From positions 744,001 through 808,000 of the forward strand of contig CAWGHZ010000007.1 of the NCBI GenBank assembly GCA_963822575.1: a stretch of 64,000 bases of DNA, read 5' to 3'. Source of the stretch: CAWGHZ01 sp963822575. Lineage in GTDB: Bacteria > Pseudomonadota > Alphaproteobacteria > MPNO01 > DASWLB01. Below the pieces are notes generated by a model. That model ran no database searches and was not told the DNA's origin. It worked only from the letters and a program-made list of their open reading frames with translations. Below, piece by piece: positions 9,416 to 19,610 of this stretch; the first letter of the stretch is position 1, and each line of letters opens with the position of its first letter. The translations under genes and the position numbers were made by a program.

Positions 9416-9459
9416 GGGCGGTCCGCCACAGGAGCACAGGGACACAGAGGAAACCCCGC

Positions 9460-9535
9460 CGTCATTGCGAGCGAAGCGAAGCAATCCAGAATTCGCACGC
9501 TCTGGATTGCTTCGGCGCTGCGCCTCGCAATGACG
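9460..9535. repeat. REP-like palindromic repeat, copy 2
   Basis: The second copy of the element at 1144-1215. The ends are CGTCATTGCGAG and CTCGCAATGACG, and the inner arms GAAGCAATCCAG and CTGGATTGCTTC are also shared. Only the loop (AATTCGCACG region) and a one-base length change near the right end differ. It lies between ilvB and ilvH inside what should be one transcript, so it would fold as a strong mRNA hairpin between the two subunit genes. Confidence 0.85.
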
Positions 9536-9599
9536 AGAAATTCCTTCTCTGTGCCTCTCAGTCTCTGCGGTTCGCTATAAAGGACGCGAGGAAACGGAC

Positions 9600-10103
9600 G
9601 TGTCGGACATCGAAAAACATACGATCGCGGTGCTGGTGGACAACGAGTCGGGGGTGCTGGCCCGCGTCATCGGTCTATTCTCCGGGCGCGGCTACAACAT
9701 CGAGAGCCTGACGGTGGCCGAGGTCGATGCGGCCGCAAAGGTCTCGCGCATCACCGTCGTCACTTCGGGCACGCCGATGATCATCGAGCAGATCAAGGCC
9801 CAGCTCGGCCGCCTCGTGCCGGTGCACAAGGTGCACGACCTCACGGCCGAGGGCGCCCATGTCGAGCGCGAGCTGGCATTGATCAAGGTGCGGAGCCGCG
9901 GCGAGAAGCGCGTCGAATCGCTCCGCATCGCCGACATCTACCGCGCGCGCGCCATCGATTCCTCGCCCGACTCCTTCGTGTTCGAGGTGTCGGGATCGAC
10001 CGAGAAGATCGACGCCTTCATCGCCATCATGCGGCCCTTGGGCCTCGTGGACGTGTCGCGCACCGGCGTCGTCGCCATCGCGCGCGGCCACGCGGCGCTG
10101 TAG
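9600..10103 (+). CDS. ilvH: Acetolactate synthase small (regulatory) subunit
   Basis: A 167-residue protein starting at GTG with a GAGG site 8 bases upstream. The N-terminal ACT domain reads HTIAVLVDNESGVLARVIGLFSGRGYNIESLTV, a hallmark of IlvH/IlvN, and a second ACT-like domain follows. It binds valine for feedback inhibition and activates the large subunit. The C-terminus (RTGVVAIARG) is typical, and length is normal. It is separated from ilvB by 184 bases that hold a REP-like element, so the subunit ratio could be set by the intervening hairpin. Confidence 0.95.
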   Translation: MSDIEKHTIAVLVDNESGVLARVIGLFSGRGYNIESLTVAEVDAAAKVSRITVVTSGTPMIIEQIKAQLGRLVPVHKVHDLTAEGAHVERELALIKVRSRGEKRVESLRIADIYRARAIDSSPDSFVFEVSGSTEKIDAFIAIMRPLGLVDVSRTGVVAIARGHAAL

Positions 10104-10116
10104 CTGGAGCGGGGCC

Positions 10117-10692
10117 ATGCCGACCCTCGTCGAGAACCTCTTGACGCAACGCGGCGAGGACGAAGCGTTCCGCGGGCGGGTCAGACGGCTGTCGGGCGGC
10201 CAGTTCCAGGAAGCGATTTCGACGCTTCTGCATGAGATGGGAGAAAAGGACGCGAGCGCGTATTTCGATCTCTCCAAATTGATGAGCGATGCGGCGCGGC
10301 ACTATGAGACGGTGCGGGCCACCGTCACCACCGGGATCCTGGCGGCGACCGGGGCGATCCTCGCGCTGGTGGCCAGGTCCGGGGCCGGATCGGTCGGCGC
10401 CGCCCTGCCGATCGCCCTGATCGTGCTGGGCCTATTCGGAGTCGGCCTCGCCTGGCGGCTGAACGACGCGATGGCGTTCCACTTCAACATGTCGTTGGTC
10501 TGGCGCAAGGCCTTCCTGCGCACGCTGAAGGAGGGCCGGCCGGATTTTCTCTGGCGGGTGGCGAGCGCCCGGTTCCACCGAACGAACGCGCTCACCAAGG
10601 TGTTGAGCCACGAAGCGCTATGGATCGGCCTCAATTTCCTGCCGATCCTGGTCGGGATTTTGCTGTGGACCAAGACCATCGGCCCGGAGTAA
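10117..10692 (+). CDS. Hypothetical membrane protein between ilvH and ilvC
   Basis: A 191-residue protein that I do not recognise. Residues 1-70 are soluble and helical (ends KDASAYFDLSKLMSDAARHYE). Two adjacent membrane segments follow (about 72-88 and 92-112, ILAATGAILALVA and ALPIALIVLGLFGVGLAW). A basic, amphipathic stretch comes next, then a last hydrophobic segment at 170-187. It starts 13 bases after ilvH and ends 44 bases before ilvC, so it is probably co-transcribed with the branched-chain genes. No enzyme motif is visible. The link to amino-acid synthesis is positional only. Confidence 0.65.
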   Translation: MPTLVENLLTQRGEDEAFRGRVRRLSGGQFQEAISTLLHEMGEKDASAYFDLSKLMSDAARHYETVRATVTTGILAATGAILALVARSGAGSVGAALPIALIVLGLFGVGLAWRLNDAMAFHFNMSLVWRKAFLRTLKEGRPDFLWRVASARFHRTNALTKVLSHEALWIGLNFLPILVGILLWTKTIGPE

Positions 10693-10736
10693 CTCACCCC
10701 ATTCCCTGAGATGGACAAGACCTAAGGAGCCGCTAT

Positions 10737-11756
10737 ATGCGCGTTTTCTACGACCGTGACGCCGACGTGAACCTGATCAAGTCGAAGAAGGTCGCGATCA
10801 TCGGGTTCGGCAGCCAGGGCCATGCCCATGCGCTCAATTTGCGCGATTCCGGCGCCAAGGACGTGCGCGTCGGGCTGCGCAAGGGCTCGGGCAGCGCGGA
10901 GAAGGCCAAGGCGCAGAACTTCGAGGTGATGGAGCCGGCCGAGGCCGCCAAGTGGGCCGACGTTGTGATGATCGTCACGCCCGACGAGCTGCAGGCAGCG
11001 CTCTACCGCGACCATATCGGGCCCAACCTCAAGCCCGGCAACGCGGTCGCGTTCGCGCACGGCTTCAACGTGCATTTCAAGCTGATCGAGCCTGCCGCCG
11101 GCATCGACGTGTTCATGATCGCGCCCAAGGGGCCGGGCCACACGGTGCGGTCGGAATACCAGCGCGGCGCAGGCGTGCCCTGCCTTCTCGCCGTCGACCA
11201 GGACGCCTCGGGCAACGCGCACGACATCGCGCTCTCCTACGGTGCGGCGATCGGCGGCGGGCGCGCCGGCATCATCGAGACGACGTTCAAGGAGGAGTGC
11301 GAGACCGACCTGTTCGGCGAGCAGTCGGTCCTGTGCGGCGGGCTCACCTCGCTGATCTACGCCGGGTTCGAGACGCTGGTCGAGGCCGGCTACGCGCCCG
11401 AGATGGCGTATTTCGAGTGCTGCCACGAGGTGAAGCTGATCGTCGACCTGATCTACGAGGGCGGCATCGCCAACATGCGCTACTCGATCTCCAACACGGC
11501 CGAGTACGGCGACTACACGCGCGGGCCGCGCCTGATCGACGAGGGCGTGAAGAAGCGCATGAAGGAGGTGCTGGCCGACATCCAGTCCGGCCGCTTCGCC
11601 AAGGAGTGGGTGCTGGAGAACGTCGCCGGCCAGGCCTCGTTCAAGGCCGAGCGCCGCCGCGCGGCCGAGCACCAGATCGAGGAGGTCGGCGCCAAGCTCC
11701 GCGACATGATGCCGTGGATCAAGGAGCGCCGCCTCGTCGACCGCGAGAAGAACTGA
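10737..11756 (+). CDS. ilvC: Ketol-acid reductoisomerase (NADP+)
   Basis: A 339-residue class I enzyme that isomerises and reduces acetolactate to dihydroxyisovalerate. The N-terminal Rossmann motif GFGSQGHAHALNLRDSG binds NADPH. The C-terminal knotted domain carries the Mg-binding Asp/Glu residues in ETDLFGEQSVLCGG and the CCHEVKLIVDLIYEGG motif. The start ATG is preceded by AAGGAG. It is the last gene of the ilvBH-x-ilvC group and is followed by a clear terminator. Confidence 0.96.
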   Translation: MRVFYDRDADVNLIKSKKVAIIGFGSQGHAHALNLRDSGAKDVRVGLRKGSGSAEKAKAQNFEVMEPAEAAKWADVVMIVTPDELQAALYRDHIGPNLKPGNAVAFAHGFNVHFKLIEPAAGIDVFMIAPKGPGHTVRSEYQRGAGVPCLLAVDQDASGNAHDIALSYGAAIGGGRAGIIETTFKEECETDLFGEQSVLCGGLTSLIYAGFETLVEAGYAPEMAYFECCHEVKLIVDLIYEGGIANMRYSISNTAEYGDYTRGPRLIDEGVKKRMKEVLADIQSGRFAKEWVLENVAGQASFKAERRRAAEHQIEEVGAKLRDMMPWIKERRLVDREKN

Positions 11757-11778
11757 GGTCAAATCTGTAGAGAATCGA

Positions 11779-11814
11779 AACGGGCGGGTCTTGCGATCCG
11801 CCCGTTCGCGTTTT
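11779..11814 (+). terminator. Rho-independent terminator after ilvC
   Basis: A perfect 9-base stem, AACGGGCGG (11779-11787) with CCGCCCGTT (11798-11806), closes a 10-base loop and is followed by CGCGTTTT. It lies 23 bases after the ilvC stop and just before the convergent helicase gene, so it may serve both directions. Confidence 0.7.
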
Positions 11815-11830
11815 GCCGGTCGTAGCGGTC

Positions 11831-13249
<1,419 letters not shown>

Positions 13250-13395
13250 GCAATGGGGACTCGCCAACTCCCGAAAAGTATTGAAGATGAGCGTTGCGCC
13301 TGCGTCATATGTGGGAGGCGTCGCGCCAAAGTCAAACCATTTGGTCCTATGTCGTTAAAAATTCATTTCCGCGAACCATCGCCGCCGTTGGGGTC

Positions 13396-14097
13396 ATGAC
13401 CGAGAAGACACCCCTTCTGCTGCTACCGGGCCTCCTATGCGACGAAGCGCTGTGGCGCCCGCAGATGGCGGCGCTGGCCGACATCGCGGCGCCCGTGATC
13501 GCCGACCTGACCCGGAGCGCTTCGATCCGCGGCATGGCGGAGGATGCGCTCGCCGCCGCGCCGGCGCGCTTCGCCGTCGCCGGGCTCTCGATGGGCGGCT
13601 ACGTGGCGCAGGAGATCATGCGCCAGGCGCCCGACCGGGTCGAACGGCTGGCGCTTCTCGACACCTCGGCCCGGCCCGACACGCCGGAGCAGAGCGCGCG
13701 CCGCCGTGGCCTGATCGAGCTGGCCAGCAAGGGCACCTTCAAGGGGGTGACGCCGCGCCTTCTGCCCTACCTGCTGCATCCCGACCGGCTGGACGACAAG
13801 CCGCTCGTCGAGACCGTCTTGGGCATGGCCGAGCGCGTCGGAAAGGACGCCTTCCTGCGCCAGGAGGAGGCGATCCTCGGCCGCGTCGACGGGTGCGAGG
13901 ATCTGCGCCGGATCGGCTGCCCGGCCCTTATCCTCTGCGGCGCGCAAGACTCGTCGACCCCGCCCGAGCTGCACCACGAGATGGCGGCGTATGTGCGCCA
14001 CGCCCGTCTCGTCGAGGTGCCGGATTGCGGCCACCTCTCGACGCTCGAGCGGCCGGAGGCGGTGACCGCCGCTCTCCGGGAGTGGCTGGCCGGCTGA
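13396..14097 (+). CDS. Alpha/beta-fold hydrolase
   Basis: A 233-residue alpha/beta hydrolase read from ATG 13396. The frame is open upstream, but that part is not family-like. The nucleophile elbow is GLSMGG (Ser), and an Asp in ILCGAQDSSTPP and a His in DCGHLSTLERP complete the triad. It resembles small carboxylesterase/haloperoxidase-like hydrolases that act on unknown esters or lactones in the cytoplasm. It is preceded by a helicase gene on the opposite strand and converges with a lipoprotein gene. The substrate cannot be named. Confidence 0.8.
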   Translation: MTEKTPLLLLPGLLCDEALWRPQMAALADIAAPVIADLTRSASIRGMAEDALAAAPARFAVAGLSMGGYVAQEIMRQAPDRVERLALLDTSARPDTPEQSARRRGLIELASKGTFKGVTPRLLPYLLHPDRLDDKPLVETVLGMAERVGKDAFLRQEEAILGRVDGCEDLRRIGCPALILCGAQDSSTPPELHHEMAAYVRHARLVEVPDCGHLSTLERPEAVTAALREWLAG

Positions 14098-14103
14098 ACC
14101 GCC

Positions 14104-14667
14104 TTACGGACGCGCGTCGCCGTAATCGGGAATCCTTGTGTCGGCCACCTGCGGGAACAGGTTGAGCGTCACCTGGCGGACCAGCTCGGCGAAGTTGGGA
14201 TCGTTCGCGCCGGAGACCGGAACCGAGCCGTGGTCCTCGGAGGACGCCTCGCCGGCGCGGCAGAACGCCGCAAGGAGCTTCAGCCGGCCGCCCTGCACGC
14301 GCGGGGCGGGCGGCGGCGGACGGTGTGTGCACAGCTCGTTGGCCGACAGCCAAGTGGGCGGCGAGAACATCATGACGATCTTGTAGGTCGGGTCGGTCAT
14401 GCGTGAGCCGTGGGTGACGAAGCCCGGGCGGGGGAGGGACGGGTCGCCGCGCCGCATCTCGGCGACGACTATCTCGGCGAACTGGTCGTGCGGCACGCCC
14501 AGCATGTCGCCGGAGACCTCGACGCGGATCGCGCCGTTGCGCGCGGCGTAGTACTGCTCGCCCGGGAAATATCGCGGATTGCTGGCCGGCGCGTTGACGA
14601 CCACCTGGTTGCATCCCGCCAGGGCCAGAACAGCCGCGCTTGCCGCCCCGATGGCTCGACCCTGCAT
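14104..14667 (-). CDS. Putative lipoprotein, unknown function
   Basis: A 187-residue protein read from ATG 14667, which has a GGGAGAGG site 8 bases upstream. An earlier in-frame start at 14781 would give a non-signal N-terminus. The signal peptide MQGRAIGAASAAVLALAGC ends in a lipobox (LAGC), so the mature protein is probably lipidated at Cys19. The mature part holds no motif that I recognise. It contains PTYKIVMMFSPP and a Cys/His-poor C-terminal half. Similar lipoproteins are found in alphaproteobacteria without known function. It is transcribed divergently from nnrS. Confidence 0.75.
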   Translation of the reverse strand: MQGRAIGAASAAVLALAGCNQVVVNAPASNPRYFPGEQYYAARNGAIRVEVSGDMLGVPHDQFAEIVVAEMRRGDPSLPRPGFVTHGSRMTDPTYKIVMMFSPPTWLSANELCTHRPPPPAPRVQGGRLKLLAAFCRAGEASSEDHGSVPVSGANDPNFAELVRQVTLNLFPQVADTRIPDYGDARP

Positions 14668-14847
14668 GGACCTCTCCCGCGAACGGATTTCCACGAAACA
14701 GGTTTGCATCGCGCGGTGGGAAAACAAGCCCCTGCGCCGCTCTGGCGCGCCGGGCAGGGGTTGCCTCACAACCTGTGGCATCTATGTTCAGCGGCGCGGG
14801 CAGGACATGCCAGAGATCGTGGCGTCAGGGCGAAACAGGAGGCGCGA

Positions 14848-16056
14848 ATGACCGCCGTCCCACGATATCGCAATCCTTCCAGTGCGGCGATTCTCTCGGC
14901 CGGGTTCCGGCCGTTTTTCCTCGGCGCGGCGGTTTGGGCCGCTTTGGCCGTTCCCCGCTGGATCGGTGCCTATGCCGCTGGACTGGTCCTGCCGAGTCAG
15001 CTCGCCCCGTCGATCTGGCATCCCCACGAGATGGTGTACGGCTTCGCCGCCGCGACTGTGGCCGGCTTCCTGCTGACAGCCGTGCCGAACTGGACCGGGC
15101 GGCTGCCGCTGCAGGGCGGCCCCCTGGCGGTGCTCGTATCGTTGTGGGTTGCCGGACGCATCGCGGTGCTGATTTCCGCCGCGATCGGCGCGCCCGTGGC
15201 CGCCGGGCTCGACCTTGCCTTTCCCGCCGCGTTCCTGGCCGTGGTCGCGCGGGAGGTCGTCGCGGGCCGGAACTGGCGCAACCTTCCCGTCGTCGCTGCG
15301 CTCGCCCTGCTGCTGGCCGGCAATTTTCTTGTTCACCTCGAAGCGGTCGGGCTTGTCGATACAGCGCCGCTCGGCATCCGCATCGGGATCGCGACGCTGT
15401 TGATGCTGATCGCCCTGGTCGGCGGGCGGATCATTCCCAGCTTCACGCGCAACTGGCTGGCGAAGACGCGACCGACGGTTGCCGCGCCAAAGGGCGAAGG
15501 ACCTTACGACGTCGCGGTCATGGCGATCGCGGGAACGGCGCTGGTGTCGTGGATGGCGGCGCCGGAGGCACGGGCAACGGCGTGGGCTTTGGCGGTCGGC
15601 GGCATCGCACTGCTTTGGCGGCTGGCCCGCTGGCAGGGGATGTACACGCTTTCCGAGCCGCTGCTCGCGATCCTGCATCTTGGCTATCTGTGGCTGGCGC
15701 TCGGGATGGCGCTGCTGGGGCTCGACGGCATCTTGGGCATATTGCCGGCCGGCGGCGCGCTGCACGCGCTGACCGTCGGCGCGATCGGGACCATGACGCT
15801 TGCGGTGATGACGCGCGCATCGCTCGGCCATACCAGGCGGCCGCTCTCGGCGGGTGTCGGAACGTGCACGATCTACGCGCTCGTTACCGTGGCGGCCGTG
15901 CTTCGCGTGCTCGCCTACTTTGCCGGGGCGCAGTACGCGCTCGCGCTGTGGCTGTCGGCGGGCTCGTGGTGCGCGGCGTTCGGCCTGTTCGCAATCCTGT
16001 ACGGCCGCGTGTTGGCGCGCCCGCTCATCCGGGACGGCGCGGCCCCGACGATCTGA
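14848..16056 (+). CDS. nnrS: NnrS family heme-copper membrane protein
   Basis: A 402-residue integral membrane protein, start ATG 14848 with an AGGAGG site 6 bases upstream. It has about 12 hydrophobic segments and the family N-terminal signature (LSAGFRPFFLGAAVWA), then the WHPHEMVYGFAAATVAGFLLTAVPNWTG motif with conserved His. A histidine-bearing loop (GRIIPSFTRNW) and HALTVGAIGTMTLAVMTRASLGHTRR near the end are also typical. NnrS proteins protect against nitric oxide stress and are often co-regulated with NO reductase genes. The next gene is norB, 155 bases on, which supports an NO-detoxification role. Confidence 0.93.
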   Translation: MTAVPRYRNPSSAAILSAGFRPFFLGAAVWAALAVPRWIGAYAAGLVLPSQLAPSIWHPHEMVYGFAAATVAGFLLTAVPNWTGRLPLQGGPLAVLVSLWVAGRIAVLISAAIGAPVAAGLDLAFPAAFLAVVAREVVAGRNWRNLPVVAALALLLAGNFLVHLEAVGLVDTAPLGIRIGIATLLMLIALVGGRIIPSFTRNWLAKTRPTVAAPKGEGPYDVAVMAIAGTALVSWMAAPEARATAWALAVGGIALLWRLARWQGMYTLSEPLLAILHLGYLWLALGMALLGLDGILGILPAGGALHALTVGAIGTMTLAVMTRASLGHTRRPLSAGVGTCTIYALVTVAAVLRVLAYFAGAQYALALWLSAGSWCAAFGLFAILYGRVLARPLIRDGAAPTI

Positions 16057-16211
16057 GGCGCGCACGCTCCGTTCGGAAAGGAGATTTAACGCGACACGCG
16101 ATGGCATGCCGGATATGGCGCAAAGCCATGCATGATTGGCTGTCGCAATTGCCTCGGAGCAACGAGCCGGAAACCACAGCGTCGCGAATTGAGACAGTGG
16201 GGAGGGGACCC

Positions 16212-18536
16212 TTGGCGAACATCAATCCGACGATCCTGCAACGGATGGAGGAGGATCGGGTCAGCAACGTCCTGAAGTGGGTGCTGCTTGCCGTCGCGAT
16301 CGTGACGTTCGCAGTCCTCGGCTGGGCGACGGAGGTGACCTACAACACCGCGCCGCCCCAGCCCGGCCAGTTCCTCGCGCCGGACGGTACCGTCCTGATG
16401 ACCAGCCAGGACATTGCGGCCGGCAAGGCATCGTTCCAGCGCGCCGACCTGATGGACTACGGCAGCATCTACGGCATGGGCTCGTATTTCGGCGAGGACT
16501 ACACGGCCGAATACCTGGTGCGGCTGGGCGAGCTTACCCGGGACAACCTCGCGCAGGCGCGCTTCGGCCAGCCGTTCGTAAGTCTCGGCGCGGACGACAA
16601 GCGTACGGTCACGGCCGCGATGCAGGCTGCGCTCCAACGTGTCGACCTGTCCGGCGAGGTGGCGCGCCTACCGGCCCCGGTCGCGGAGGCGGTCGTCACG
16701 CTGAAGGCGGCGATCGCGAAGCAGCTCCTGCACCACGACTTCATAAAGGGCTGGACCCAGGCCTACAGCCTCGATCCTGCCAGCGCCGTGCAGACGGCGG
16801 AGTTCGTCATCTATTCCGCCTTCACCACCGTGGCACGACGGCCGGGCAGCGACGTGTCCTGGACGCAGAACTGGCCGTACGAGCCGCTGGTCGGCAACAC
16901 CCCGACCGGCAGCACGTTCATCTGGACCTGGATCAGCTTCTGCTTCACCTTCTTCTGCTTCGGCGGTGTCCTGTTCGCATATCATCGCTACATTCGCGGC
17001 GACGACCGCGGCACGTTCGACCCGGTCCTGGTCGAGTTCCGCGGCCTGACCGAAAGTCAGCGCAGGGTTGGCAAGTACTTCCTGGTGGTCGCCGCGGTGC
17101 TGCTCCTGCAGATCGCCGCTGGCGCCATCCTCGGCCACTATTATTCCGACCGGGCGAGCTTCTACGGCATCCATTTCGACGACGTGCTGCCGTTCAATTT
17201 CTGGCGATCCATCCACATCCAGACGCCGATCATCTGGATCGGGCTCTCCTGGATCGGCGCCGGCCTGTTTCTCGCCCCGGCGATCGCGCACGGCGAGGCG
17301 CGCGGGCAGGGGCCGCTGGTCGATCTCCTGTTCTGGGCGACGGTGATCATCGTCGCGGGAGCCGTGATCGGCAACTATCTCGGCATCATGGGGGTCATCG
17401 GGAAGGGCTGGTTCTGGTTCGGCAACCAGGGCCTTTCCTACCTGGAGCTCGGGCGCGCCTGGCAGATCGGCTTCTTCGCCGGGCTGGTGATCTGGAGCGC
17501 GCTGGTCCTGCGCGGGCTCTGGCCGAGCTGGGAGACTTTGCGCCGGGCGACGCGCCAGTTCTGGACGGGGCGCATCCGGCTGGAGCACCTGATCTGGGCG
17601 TCGACCACGAACATCGCCTTTCTCTACGTCTTCGGCATGATTCCGCTCACCAGCATGAACCCGTCCTTCACCATCACCGATTTCTGGCGCTGGTGGGTGG
17701 TGCATCTGTGGGTCGAGCAGTCGTTCGAGTTCTTCGCCGCGGCGATCAGCGCCTACCTCCTCATGGCGCTCGGGCTGGTGTCACGCCAGCTCGCCGAGCG
17801 CTCGGTCTATCTCGAGCTGATCCTGATCTTCCTCGGCGGCGTGCTCGGCACGGGCCATCACCTCTACTGGGTCGGCGGGCCCGGCATGTGGGTGCCGCTC
17901 GGCAGCATGTTCTCGTTCATCGAGGTGCTGCCGCTGGTTCTCCTGATCCTCGACGCGATGGACCACCACGACGTTATCAAGCGCCAGCGCGAATTCCGCT
18001 ACCGGCTCGCCTACACCTACATCCTTGGCGCGGCGTTCTGGAACTTCGTCGGCGCCGGGGTGTTCGGGGGCGGTACGCTGAATGCGCCGCTGGTCAACTA
18101 CTACGAGCACGGCACGTTTCTGACGTTGAACCATGCTCACACCTCGCTGTTCGGCGCGTTCGGTTTGCTGGCGATCGGGCTGGTCTATTTCTGCCTGCGC
18201 TACGCGGCGGGCGAGCGCGCACCGTTCGGCGAGAGGCTCGGCCTATGGGCGTTCTGGCTCTACAACGCAGGGCTGGTGCTGTGGATCGCGCTGAACTTCT
18301 TCCCGATCGGCTGGGACCAGCTCGAGGCGGTCTACGAGCATGGGCTCGCCTACGCCCGGAGCCTCGCATTCTACGACACCACCGTGCTGTGGCAGTGGCT
18401 GCGCTTCGTGGGCGACGTGCCGTTCGCCATCGCCGCCCTCTTGATGGCCTACGACTTCGTCGTGAAGTCCGGGCCGATGTTCCCGCAGATCGCTCAACGC
18501 CTTCGCGCACGCGACAGGCTGAGACCTGCCGAGTAG
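16212..18536 (+). CDS. norB: Quinol-type nitric oxide reductase (NorB/NorZ)
   Basis: A 774-residue heme-copper oxidase-family protein from TTG 16212, which has GGAGG 6 bases upstream. An ATG at 16101 is a weaker alternative. The N-terminus holds a membrane helix and a periplasmic domain as in single-subunit qNOR. A long polytopic core follows with the heme/FeB ligands in HIQTPIIWIG, FWFGNQGLSYLELGR, VVHLWVEQSFEFF, GTGHHLYWVGG and NHAHTSLFG. These match the qNOR pattern, so quinol rather than cytochrome c is the likely donor. It reduces NO to N2O in the inner membrane. No norC is present, and it is paired with nnrS. Confidence 0.92.
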   Translation: MANINPTILQRMEEDRVSNVLKWVLLAVAIVTFAVLGWATEVTYNTAPPQPGQFLAPDGTVLMTSQDIAAGKASFQRADLMDYGSIYGMGSYFGEDYTAEYLVRLGELTRDNLAQARFGQPFVSLGADDKRTVTAAMQAALQRVDLSGEVARLPAPVAEAVVTLKAAIAKQLLHHDFIKGWTQAYSLDPASAVQTAEFVIYSAFTTVARRPGSDVSWTQNWPYEPLVGNTPTGSTFIWTWISFCFTFFCFGGVLFAYHRYIRGDDRGTFDPVLVEFRGLTESQRRVGKYFLVVAAVLLLQIAAGAILGHYYSDRASFYGIHFDDVLPFNFWRSIHIQTPIIWIGLSWIGAGLFLAPAIAHGEARGQGPLVDLLFWATVIIVAGAVIGNYLGIMGVIGKGWFWFGNQGLSYLELGRAWQIGFFAGLVIWSALVLRGLWPSWETLRRATRQFWTGRIRLEHLIWASTTNIAFLYVFGMIPLTSMNPSFTITDFWRWWVVHLWVEQSFEFFAAAISAYLLMALGLVSRQLAERSVYLELILIFLGGVLGTGHHLYWVGGPGMWVPLGSMFSFIEVLPLVLLILDAMDHHDVIKRQREFRYRLAYTYILGAAFWNFVGAGVFGGGTLNAPLVNYYEHGTFLTLNHAHTSLFGAFGLLAIGLVYFCLRYAAGERAPFGERLGLWAFWLYNAGLVLWIALNFFPIGWDQLEAVYEHGLAYARSLAFYDTTVLWQWLRFVGDVPFAIAALLMAYDFVVKSGPMFPQIAQRLRARDRLRPAE

Positions 18537-18620
18537 CGCCGAGGAGCCGAATGAGGACACGCGCGCATTCTCCGATGCTCTTCCCGGCGCCGACGGAGTA
18601 CGGGTAAAGTCGGGCTCTAT

Positions 18621-18639
18621 CCCGGCCATCCTGGCCGGG
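18621..18639 (+). terminator. Hairpin upstream of amidohydrolase gene
   Basis: An 8-base perfect stem, CCCGGCCA (18621-18628) and TGGCCGGG (18632-18639), with a 3-base loop, 85 bases after the norB stop. No T-tract follows (CCATCGGGCG), so it may be a weak terminator for norB or a 5'-leader structure of the next gene. It is not a firm terminator call. Confidence 0.3.
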
Positions 18640-18665
18640 CCATCGGGCGAACCGAGGAGGCGCGC

Positions 18666-19604
18666 ATGGCGAACGACAGTCCGGCGGGCGGGAACCGCAT
18701 CGACGTCCATTATCACGTGGCGCCGCCGGCCTGGGTCGAGGCGCTCAATCGTCGCAAGCTGCTGCACCCGGTCTGGAACGACTGGACGGTGGCCAAGGCC
18801 GTCGAAGACATGGAGCGGGACGGCGTCGAACGCTCGATGGTCTCGGTCACCACGCCGGGCGTGTGGTTCGGCGACGCGGCCGAGGCGCGGGCGCTCTCGC
18901 GCGCCTGCAACGAATACGCGGCGAAGTTGCGCGCCGACCACCCGAAGCAGTTCGGCATCTTCGCCGCAGTGCCGATGCCCGACATCGACGCAACGCTTGC
19001 CGAGATCGCCTATGCGCTCGACGAGCTGAAATTCGACGGAATCGGCTTTCTTACCAGCTACCAGGACAAGTGGTTCGGAGATCCCGCCTTCGCACCGGTA
19101 ATGGCCGAGCTCAACCGCCGCCGCGCGCTGGTCTACGTTCATCCGACCGTCGCCGATTGCTGCAAGAACCTGACGCCGACCGTGCATCCCATGCTGATCG
19201 AGTATGGCGCCGACACGACGCGCGCGATCGCCCAGTTCGTCTTCTCCGGCGAGGCGCGCCGGTGCCCGGACCTGCGCATCGTATTCACGCACGGCGGCGG
19301 AGCGATGCCGTTCGTCTATCAGCGCTTCGTCTCGCAGGCGAAGCATCCGCATGCGCCGCCCGGCGCGCTCGCCGAGTTGCACCGCATCTACTACGACACG
19401 GCGGCGGCGGCGACCGCGCCGCCCATGGGGGCGCTGCGCCAGGTCGTGCCGGTCTCGCAGATCCTGTTCGGCACCGACTATCCCTATGGCGACGCGGGCA
19501 CGGTGGCACGCCAGCTTCGCGAGTTGGGCGTGTTCAGCGCGGCCGAGATCGCGGCCATCGAGCACGACAACCCGGCGGCTCTCCTCGCCGCGACGAAGCC
19601 ATAG
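18666..19604 (+). CDS. Amidohydrolase family (ACMSD-like) decarboxylase/hydrolase
   Basis: A 312-residue TIM-barrel metal enzyme, ATG with AGGAGG 6 bases upstream. The N-terminal DVHYHVAP supplies the metal-binding His pair, the mid-protein VYVHPTVADC and FTHGGGAMP supply further His ligands, and the C-terminal FGTDYPYGD supplies the catalytic Asp. The architecture is that of aminocarboxymuconate-semialdehyde decarboxylase and related non-oxidative decarboxylases such as gamma-resorcylate or 6-methylsalicylate type. The likely role is decarboxylation of an aromatic or ring-cleavage acid. It converges on the Rieske oxygenase genes at 19611-21385, which supports a catabolic setting. Substrate is inferred, not shown. 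Confidence 0.85.
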   Translation: MANDSPAGGNRIDVHYHVAPPAWVEALNRRKLLHPVWNDWTVAKAVEDMERDGVERSMVSVTTPGVWFGDAAEARALSRACNEYAAKLRADHPKQFGIFAAVPMPDIDATLAEIAYALDELKFDGIGFLTSYQDKWFGDPAFAPVMAELNRRRALVYVHPTVADCCKNLTPTVHPMLIEYGADTTRAIAQFVFSGEARRCPDLRIVFTHGGGAMPFVYQRFVSQAKHPHAPPGALAELHRIYYDTAAAATAPPMGALRQVVPVSQILFGTDYPYGDAGTVARQLRELGVFSAAEIAAIEHDNPAALLAATKP

Positions 19605-19610
19605 CGCGCG

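Noticed and set aside
14759..14773. GGTTG-CCTCA-CAACC dyad upstream of nnrS
   Set aside because: Its spacing (TTG-N5-CAA) does not fit an FNR/NNR box (TTG-N8-CAA), and it is short enough to arise by chance.
14640..16211. Long upstream extension of the norB frame through nnrS
   Set aside because: The upstream part runs in another frame of nnrS and has no family match. The strong ribosome site before TTG 16212 marks the start.
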